From DATBFX01 sp036558305 (GTDB lineage: Bacteria; Chloroflexota; Chloroflexia; Thermomicrobiales; UBA6265), in the NCBI GenBank assembly GCA_036558305.1, contig DATBFX010000033.1, positions 1 to 10,144 of the forward strand: 10,144 bases of DNA, read 5' to 3'. Both the position numbers and the translations under genes were made by a program. Below the pieces are notes generated by a model. The model did not search any database. It saw nothing but the letters and a program-made list of their open reading frames with translations, and was not told the DNA's origin. Below, piece by piece: positions 5,246-10,144 of this stretch (the first letter of the stretch is position 1; each line of letters begins with the position of its first letter).

Positions 5246-7120
5246 CTAACCTCGCTGCGACGCCATCTGGTTCCGCTTCCGCTCCTTCGCGCGCTCGTCC
5301 GACGAAAGGAGACGCTTGCGCAAGCGGAATGCCTTCGGCGTCACTTCCAACAGTTCGTCGTCGGCCAGGAAGTCGAGGGCCTGCTCCAGGCTGAGGACGA
5401 CCGGCGGCGTCAGTTTGACCGCGATGTCGGAGGTACTTGAACGGATGTTGGTCAGCTTCTTCGACCGGCAGACGTTGACCACGAGGTCGCCCTGGCGCGG
5501 TTGCTGGCCGACGATCATGCCCTCGTAGACCTCGGTTTGCGGTTCGATGAACGTCAGACCGCGCTCCTGGGCGTTGGCGATACCGTGGGCCAGGGCGATG
5601 CCACCCTCGGAGGCGACGAGGGCGCCGGTGCGGTTGGAGGCGATCGCGCCCAGCCACGGTTCGAACCCGATCAGGCGGGAGGCCATCACCCCGTTGCCCT
5701 TGGTCGCGGTCAGGAAGGCGTTGCGGAGACCGATCAGACCGCGCGTCGGTATCGCGAATTCGAGGCGGACGCCGCCGCGTCCGTCGTTGACCATGTCGAG
5801 CATCCGCGCCCGGCGACCGCCGACGAGGTCGGTCACAACGCCGACGAACGGTTCGGTGGTGTCGATGACCAGGTGCTCGACCGGTTCGAGGGTGCGACCG
5901 TCGACCTCCTTGGTGATGACTTCGGGGCGGGAAACCTGGAACTCGTAGCCTTCACGCCGCATCGTCTCGATTAGGACGGAAAGGTGGAGCTCGCCGCGAC
6001 CGGAGACGGCGAACACGTCGGCCTGGTCGGTCGGCTCGACCCGCAGCGAAAGATTGGTTTCCAACTCCCGGTAAAGACGCTCGCGCAGTTGGCGCGATGT
6101 CGAGAACCTGGCTTCGCGGCCGGCGAACGGAGAGGTGTTGACGCCGAAGGTCAACTTCAACGTCGGTTCCTCGACGGCGATCGGTTCGAGTGCCTCCGGC
6201 GCGGCGGGGTCGGCCAGCGTCGCCCCGATCTTCGCCTCGACGAAACCGGCGATCGCGACGATGTCGCCCGCGACAACTTCCTCGACCTCACGTCGAGACA
6301 AGCCCTCGAAGGTGGCGAGCGAGGCGACGCGCTGCCGAACCTGGGTGCCGTCCGGTGCGAGGTGGACGAGCACGTCGCCGCTCTTGATGCGGCCGCGATG
6401 AACGCGACCGATCGCGATCCTTCCCCGGTGATTGTCGTAGTCCAGTGAGGCGATCAGGAGTTGACTCGGCGCGTCGGGATCGGCGGAGGGTGCGGGGATC
6501 TCGTTCAGGATCGCATCGAGGAGGGGACGGAGGTCGGGTGCCAGATCGTCGGGGGTGTGACCAGCGCGGCCGTCCCGAGCGATGGTGTAGAGGACCGGGA
6601 AGTCGAGTTGTTCGGCCTCGGTCGCGAGATCGAGGAAGAGGTCCTGGGTCAAGGAGACCACCTCTTCCGGCCGCGACGAGGCGCGATCGACCTTGTTGAC
6701 GACGACGATCGGCCGCAGCCCCATCGCCAGCGCCCGCTGGAGGACGGTCCGCGTTTGCGGCATCGGTCCCTCGACCGCGTCGACGAGCAGGAGGCAACCG
6801 TCGGCCATGTTGAGGACGCGTTCGACCTCGCCGCCGAAGTCCGCGTGACCGGGGGTGTCGATGATGTTGATCTTGACGCCGCGGTAGGTGATCGCGGTGT
6901 TCTTGGCGAGGATGGTGATCCCGCGTTCCCGCTCCAGGTCGTTGGCGTCGAGGATCAGGTCGCCGACGGCGTCGGGATCGCGGAAGACGTTGGACTGCTT
7001 CAGCAAGCCGTCGACCAGGGTCGTTTTGCCGTGGTCGACGTGGGCGACGATGGCGATGTTGCGCAGATGCTGCTGGCGCGTCCGCTCGGTAGAGATGACG
7101 AGGTCGTCGGTCGCGTGCAC
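5246..7120 (-). CDS. typA: Ribosome-associated translational GTPase TypA/BipA
   Basis: GTPase of the EF-G/LepA class that binds the 70S ribosome and helps 50S assembly and stress or low-temperature growth in other bacteria. Counting from the GTG at 7120 (624 residues): G1 AHVDHGKT 26-33, G2 RGIT 66-69, G3 DTPGH 88-92, G4 NKVD 142-145. The beta-barrel domain II, the two EF-G-like alpha/beta domains (for example SGRGELHLSVLIETMRREGY near 375) and the TypA-specific C-terminal domain (TRGLIGLRN, KGNGVM, SKKLTNIRSSTSD) follow in order. The length is close to the usual 605-615. The start is uncertain: a GTG at 7177 would add 19 poorly conserved residues and has no ribosome site. The best purine run (GAGGAG, 7133-7138) is 12 bases before the GTG at 7120 but only 6 bases before an in-frame ATT at 7126. 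The stop is TAG. It converges on the small gene at 4821-5198; the 47-base gap shows no clear terminator. Confidence 0.95.
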   Translation of the reverse strand: MHATDDLVISTERTRQQHLRNIAIVAHVDHGKTTLVDGLLKQSNVFRDPDAVGDLILDANDLERERGITILAKNTAITYRGVKINIIDTPGHADFGGEVERVLNMADGCLLLVDAVEGPMPQTRTVLQRALAMGLRPIVVVNKVDRASSRPEEVVSLTQDLFLDLATEAEQLDFPVLYTIARDGRAGHTPDDLAPDLRPLLDAILNEIPAPSADPDAPSQLLIASLDYDNHRGRIAIGRVHRGRIKSGDVLVHLAPDGTQVRQRVASLATFEGLSRREVEEVVAGDIVAIAGFVEAKIGATLADPAAPEALEPIAVEEPTLKLTFGVNTSPFAGREARFSTSRQLRERLYRELETNLSLRVEPTDQADVFAVSGRGELHLSVLIETMRREGYEFQVSRPEVITKEVDGRTLEPVEHLVIDTTEPFVGVVTDLVGGRRARMLDMVNDGRGGVRLEFAIPTRGLIGLRNAFLTATKGNGVMASRLIGFEPWLGAIASNRTGALVASEGGIALAHGIANAQERGLTFIEPQTEVYEGMIVGQQPRQGDLVVNVCRSKKLTNIRSSTSDIAVKLTPPVVLSLEQALDFLADDELLEVTPKAFRLRKRLLSSDERAKERKRNQMASQRG

Positions 7121-7182
7121 GGAAATCGCTCGCTCCTCGGGTTCGGGCCAGGGGCGCCGGCACCCACCCGTAAACACAGAAG

Positions 7183-7212
7183 GCGGCCCGCGCCTGTGGG
7201 CGCACGGGCCGC
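7183..7212 (-). promoter_or_regulatory. Strong hairpin in the typA 5' leader
   Basis: GCGGCCCG (7183-7190) pairs with CGGGCCGC (7205-7212). Directly inside, CGCC (7191-7194) pairs with GGCG (7199-7202), leaving a TGTG loop and a 2-base bulge (7203-7204): about 12 bp in all. It begins only about 5 bases after the predicted typA transcription start and lies some 60 bases upstream of the Shine-Dalgarno. It could protect the mRNA 5' end or control translation. There is no uridine tract on the minus strand (CTTCTGTG follows), so attenuation is less likely. Confidence 0.5.
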
Positions 7213-7223
7213 TTGCTCGGACA

Positions 7224-7232
7224 ATGATACCA
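7224..7232 (-). promoter_or_regulatory. Putative extended -10 promoter of typA
   Basis: On the minus strand TGGTATCAT is an extended -10 (TGn plus TATCAT, five of six consensus bases). The place for a -35 holds a T-run (7250-7255) rather than TTGACA. The predicted start is near 7217, giving a leader of about 97 bases. Between this promoter and the divergent transglycosylase promoter (7233-7337) I see nothing else. Confidence 0.5.
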
Positions 7233-7337
7233 CGCCGTTATGTTCGGAAAAAACCCGCCGTTGCAGGCCCGACCGATCACGTCCTCATCCTTGGGAAAAC
7301 TGTGACATTCTGGATCTTCCCTCTGGTCTGCGTTAGG

Positions 7338-7346
7338 TGATACGAT
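7338..7346 (+). promoter_or_regulatory. Putative extended -10 promoter of the transglycosylase gene
   Basis: TGATACGAT is an extended -10 (TGn plus TACGAT, four of six consensus bases) without a recognisable -35. The predicted start is near 7353. The leader to the ATG at 7513 would be about 160 bases and begins with a small hairpin, CCCGA (7355-7359) with TCGGG (7363-7367). Confidence 0.35.
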
Positions 7347-7372
7347 CGACGATGCCCGACAATCGGGAGCCC

Positions 7373-7377
7373 GGAGG
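7373..7377 (+). promoter_or_regulatory. Upstream Shine-Dalgarno with in-frame TTG (alternative start)
   Basis: GGAGG lies 6 bases before a TTG at 7384 that is in frame with the transglycosylase. Starting here would put 43 arginine-rich, non-hydrophobic residues ahead of the signal peptide. This could be a true longer start, a leader-translation device, or chance. Confidence 0.3.
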
Positions 7378-7502
7378 AAGCGGTTGCGGCCGCGCGGGAC
7401 TACCGACGACCGATTCAGGACAACACCAAACCGAAGCAGTCAAGGTCAACGCGCCGGCGGTCGCCCGGTTGCACTGCCGAACGCCATCTGGTACGTGTTG
7501 CC

Positions 7503-7507
7503 GGAGG
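7503..7507 (+). promoter_or_regulatory. Shine-Dalgarno for the chosen transglycosylase ATG
   Basis: GGAGG lies 5 bases before the ATG at 7513. That ATG places the MTPRRF-plus-hydrophobic segment exactly at the N terminus, as expected for a signal peptide. Confidence 0.7.
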
Positions 7508-7512
7508 TCGGG

Positions 7513-8781
7513 ATGACGCCTCGTCGTTTCCTGCGTGGCCTCCTCGCCGTCGTCGCCGCGGCGCTCCTCGTCGGGCACGGCACTCCGGTGCTCGCCGACG
7601 AATCGAGTCTGCGCGAGCGCCATCCCAACGAGGTGACGCCGACGCCGGCACCCGAGGGGGAGCGCGGCGACGGCACCGAGCGCTCGCCCGACGGTGCCGT
7701 GCCAGCCGCCGACGCGCCGGCACCGTCGAGTGCCGATGCCGCGGTCGACGACTCCCAGCAGGGAACAGAGACACCCGACAACACGGAAGGCGCGGCACCG
7801 GCGGACGGCTCCGGTGCGACGATCGTTCCGGTCCAGGATGCGGCAGCCGCCGCCGAATCCGAAGCGTCGGTGGCGCGGCCGAAACCGACGCCGCGGACCT
7901 TCGACAACCCGGCGGCGAAGGCGGGGGGCCGAGAACCGAAGGCGCCAAAGGAACCCGAGATTCCCACCATTCCTCGGTTGGACGATCCGGTCCTGCGCTG
8001 GCTTCCCGAGATCATGGCCTCTGCCAAGGCGAACGATGTCCCGCCAGAACTGATCGCCGGCGTGATGCGGCTCGAATCGGACGGCAATCCGAACATCATC
8101 TCGCCCGACGGCGCGCGCGGCCTGATGCAGATCATGCCGGATCAACTCCTCGGTCAAGGCATCGGCGAGGAGTATTGGCACGATCCGGCGACGAACATCA
8201 TGGCCGGCGGCTACGAACTGCGGGAACGCTCGTGGTCCTACGGCACGTGGGAGGACGCGGTCGGGTCCTATTTCGGATTCGGTTGCGACGTGTTCGGGAC
8301 CTGCACCGACGTCTACGTCAAGGTGGTTTTCGGCTGGGCGGCCTACTACGCGCCGATCATCGCTTCACCGCTCAGTTTCGGGTTCGCGGTGCTGCCGGTC
8401 GATTGGGTACCGCCACCGATCGCGCCGTTCGTCGAGGCCGCGCCCGTGCCCGTGGAAGAGGCGCCACCACCACCCGACCCGCCGGACAAGACCCCGACGC
8501 CGACGGTGTCGGCGACGGCCACGCCGACGGCCCCGCCCGCCGGAGCGGGATCGCCGACGCCCGAACCGACCGGCGCGCCCACCGACGAACCGACGCCGGA
8601 ACCCACTGCCGTTCCGACCGACGTGCCGACCGACGAACCGACGGAGATGCCGACGGACGAACCGACCGCGGAACCGACCGCGGTTCCAACCGACGAACCG
8701 ACGGAAGAACCAACCGAGGAACCGACCGACGAGCCGTCCGACACGCCAACGGACGAGACCGGAACCGGCGAGGGCGGCTAG
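7513..8781 (+). CDS. Secreted SLT-type lytic transglycosylase-like protein with Pro/Thr-rich tail
   Basis: Probably cleaves peptidoglycan outside the membrane. The 422-residue product starts with a signal peptide: basic MTPRR, a hydrophobic run at 7-21, and likely cleavage after VLA at 28. A low-complexity linker (about 30-155, rich in Ala, Pro, Asp, Glu) follows. The SLT-like domain is at about 158-285, with the likely catalytic glutamate E188 in MRLESDGNP and the family motif GARGLMQIMP at 200-209. The usual AYNAG-type motif is replaced by SYFGFGCD near 252-259, with cysteines at 258 and 264 that could form a disulfide. A proline-rich stretch (299-330) leads into a Thr/Pro/Asp/Glu repeat tail to the end, with no anchor or sortase signal. 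It diverges from typA. A longer product starting at TTG 7384 is possible. Confidence 0.85.
   Translation: MTPRRFLRGLLAVVAAALLVGHGTPVLADESSLRERHPNEVTPTPAPEGERGDGTERSPDGAVPAADAPAPSSADAAVDDSQQGTETPDNTEGAAPADGSGATIVPVQDAAAAAESEASVARPKPTPRTFDNPAAKAGGREPKAPKEPEIPTIPRLDDPVLRWLPEIMASAKANDVPPELIAGVMRLESDGNPNIISPDGARGLMQIMPDQLLGQGIGEEYWHDPATNIMAGGYELRERSWSYGTWEDAVGSYFGFGCDVFGTCTDVYVKVVFGWAAYYAPIIASPLSFGFAVLPVDWVPPPIAPFVEAAPVPVEEAPPPPDPPDKTPTPTVSATATPTAPPAGAGSPTPEPTGAPTDEPTPEPTAVPTDVPTDEPTEMPTDEPTAEPTAVPTDEPTEEPTEEPTDEPSDTPTDETGTGEGG
8566..8763 (+). repeat. In-frame PTxEP/PTDEP repeat region
   Basis: This encodes residues 352-417 of the transglycosylase-like protein. PTDEP occurs five times, mixed with PTAVP, PTEEP and PTPEP. 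At DNA level it is an imperfect run of ACCGACGAACCGACG-like units. Such tails usually act as extended spacers through the cell wall or as glycosylated stalks. The high Asp/Glu content makes this one strongly acidic. Confidence 0.8.
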
Positions 8782-8806
8782 GTTCGTCTGTGGCGCGGGC
8801 ATGCGT

Positions 8807-8831
8807 GGTAGGGGCGATGCAGGCATCGCCC
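8807..8831. repeat. Short perfect palindrome, possible dispersed element or terminator
   Basis: GGGCGATGC (8812-8820) and GCATCGCCC (8823-8831) form a 9-bp palindrome preceded by GGTAG, 30 bases past the transglycosylase stop. There is no T-run, so it is a weak candidate for a standard terminator. From memory, GTAGGGGCG...CGCCC strings are common as scattered intergenic palindromes in Chloroflexota and cyanobacteria. Apart from this and the small stem CTGCCA/TGGCAG (8933-8949), I see nothing definite in 8782-8977 and no clear promoter for the aminotransferase. Confidence 0.45.
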
Positions 8832-8977
8832 GGCTGGCGGGCGGCACGACCGAGACCGAAGAGCGGCGGTCAACCGACGCCGGTCCGTGGCACATTCGGG
8901 CATTCCTCTGCGATGATCCCGCGCGCGAGTTGCTGCCAGCGGATGGCAGTCGTGAGACTTTGCCCGGAGGACCATCG

Positions 8978-10144
8978 ATGAGCGCGACCGCCACGCTGAC
9001 CGGTCACGAAACGACCATCGCGAAGTACAAGGAATACGTGACGACGAGTTTCGTCGCGGCGATCGAACCGGTCGTCGTCGAGCGGGCGGAGGGCGCGCGC
9101 ATCTGGGACGCCGACGGCACGGAATACCTGGATTGCTTTGCCGGGATCGCCGTCGTCAACGCCGGGCACCGGCACCCGCGGGTGCTGGCCGCCGTCCGCG
9201 AGCAACTCGACAAGGTGGTCCACGCGGCGTCGTACGTCTATCACGTGCCGGTGGTCGCCGAAGCCGCGGAGCGGATCGCCGAGATCGCGCCGGGACGGCT
9301 CTCCAAGACCTTCTTCGGCAACTCCGGGGCCGAGGGGATCGAGACCGCGATGCGCCTGGCAAAGGCGTACACGGGGCGGCACGAATTCATCTCGCTGACG
9401 CACTCCTTCCACGGTCGCTCGAACGGCACCCTCTCGGTGACGGGCAATATGGCGCGAAAGACGCGCGGGGGACCGTACCTCCCCGGCGTGGCGTTCGCGC
9501 CGGCACCGTACGTCTACCGGAATCCATTCGGAACCGACGATCCCGAGGAAGTCGCCGCACGCTGCGCCGACCTGGTCGAGTGGGCGATCCTCTACCAGTC
9601 GAGCGGCGACGTGGCGGCGTTCGTCGCCGAACCGGTGATGGGCGAGGGTGGCATCCTGGTGCCGCCGGCGTCGTACTTCCGCCGGGTCAAGGAAGTCCTC
9701 GATCGGTACGGCATCCTCTTCATCGCCGACGAGGTGCAATCGGGTTTCGGCCGGACCGGCAAGTTCTTCGCGGTCGACCACTTCGGCGTCGAACCCGACA
9801 TCATGGTGATGGCGAAGGGAATCGCCGACGGTTTCCCGCTGAGCGCGACCATCGCCCGCCCCGAGATCGCCGACTCCCTGCGACCGGGCGAGCACCTTTC
9901 GACCTTCGGCGGCAACCCGGTCTGTTGCGCCGCCGCGATCGCCAACATCGACGTCATGCTCGACGAGCACCTCGCCGACGAATCGGCGCGGAAGGGAGAG
10001 CGCACGCTCGGGCGGTTGCGAGAGCTCGCCTCACGGCATTCCCTGATCGGTGAGGTGCGCGGTCTGGGATTGATGATCGGCGTGGAACTGGTCACCGATC
10101 GCACGACCAAGGAACCGGCCAAGGCGCAGGCTGCTCAGGTCCGT
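8978..10144 (+). CDS. Class III PLP-dependent aminotransferase (partial, 3' end cut)
   Basis: Omega-transaminase family (4-aminobutyrate, acetylornithine and alanine-glyoxylate aminotransferase type) using pyridoxal phosphate to move an amino group to an oxo acid. The 389 residues visible include NSGAEGIETAMRLAKAYTG at 115-133 (cofactor phosphate region), HGRSNGTLSVTG at 145-156, EPVMGEGG at 218-225, D251 in ADEVQSGFGRTG, and the Schiff-base lysine K280 in MAKGIADGFPLSA. STFGGNPVCCAAA at 308-320 recalls the AGXT2-like branch (alanine-glyoxylate or beta-alanine-pyruvate), but the substrate cannot be fixed from this. The ATG start is supported by GGAGG at 8966-8970, 7 bases upstream. The reading frame is open at the window end; family lengths near 430-450 suggest about 50 residues are missing. 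Confidence 0.93.
   Translation, partial: MSATATLTGHETTIAKYKEYVTTSFVAAIEPVVVERAEGARIWDADGTEYLDCFAGIAVVNAGHRHPRVLAAVREQLDKVVHAASYVYHVPVVAEAAERIAEIAPGRLSKTFFGNSGAEGIETAMRLAKAYTGRHEFISLTHSFHGRSNGTLSVTGNMARKTRGGPYLPGVAFAPAPYVYRNPFGTDDPEEVAARCADLVEWAILYQSSGDVAAFVAEPVMGEGGILVPPASYFRRVKEVLDRYGILFIADEVQSGFGRTGKFFAVDHFGVEPDIMVMAKGIADGFPLSATIARPEIADSLRPGEHLSTFGGNPVCCAAAIANIDVMLDEHLADESARKGERTLGRLRELASRHSLIGEVRGLGLMIGVELVTDRTTKEPAKAQAAQVR

Noticed and set aside
6461..7336. Plus-strand frame opposite typA
   Set aside because: It is antisense to the conserved GTPase domain, and its sequence has no domain features.
7353..7512. Known riboswitch (cyclic di-AMP or cyclic di-GMP type) in the transglycosylase leader
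   Set aside because: Such elements often precede wall hydrolase genes, but the conserved core strings I would expect are absent.
8346..8744. Minus-strand frame with a striking VGSSVGSSVG repeat
   Set aside because: It is the mirror image of the PTDEP-coding repeat in the transglycosylase-like gene, not an independent repeat protein.
8933..8949. Small CTGCCA/TGGCAG dyad just before the aminotransferase ribosome site
   Set aside because: A 6-bp dyad alone is too weak to call an operator, and no matching second site is visible.
8870..9970. Minus-strand frame of 366 codons opposite the aminotransferase
   Set aside because: The plus strand carries a complete set of class III aminotransferase motifs and a good ribosome site.

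Overview
The window is GC-rich bacterial chromosome (about two-thirds G+C by eye). It holds eight protein-coding genes and no visible tRNA, rRNA, CRISPR array or insertion sequence. Three features fit a Chloroflexota bacterium, perhaps of the Thermomicrobia type: a DEAD-box helicase ending in a CxxC-x17-CxxC zinc ribbon, a separately located and extended IF-1 gene, and small GC-rich dispersed palindromes. This placement is inference from gene style; no marker gene was compared.

Layout. Five genes lie on the minus strand, read from high to low coordinates: typA/bipA (7120-5246), the DEAD-box RNA helicase (4559-2847), infA for translation initiation factor IF-1 (2661-2365), a multi-pass membrane protein of the lysylphosphatidylglycerol synthase TM / UPF0104 family (2184-1096), and uppP, undecaprenyl-diphosphatase (1099-194). 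The last two overlap by 4 bases and look translationally coupled. Three genes lie on the plus strand: a 125-residue protein I do not recognise (4821-5198), divergent from the helicase; a secreted SLT-type lytic transglycosylase-like protein with a long Pro/Thr/Asp/Glu repeat tail (7513-8781), divergent from typA; and a class III PLP-dependent aminotransferase (8978 onward) cut by the window end.

How they fit together. TypA (ribosome-associated GTPase), the DEAD-box helicase and IF-1 all act on ribosomes or RNA structure, and members of all three families have been tied to growth at low temperature in other bacteria. UppP, the UPF0104-type membrane protein and the transglycosylase belong to the cell envelope: UppP recycles the lipid carrier for peptidoglycan, and the transglycosylase probably cleaves peptidoglycan.

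The genes are largely housekeeping; the less ordinary material lies between them. The helicase has a predicted leader of about 150 nt with three nested or adjacent hairpins and a possible loop-linker pseudoknot. typA has a strong hairpin almost at its predicted 5' end. An 18-bp perfect inverted repeat separates the helicase from infA. The putative typA and helicase promoters share the string GTGGTA(A/T)CAT, an extended -10 element. Several starts are TTG or GTG, supported by Shine-Dalgarno spacing. All structures were found by eye, without folding or database searches.
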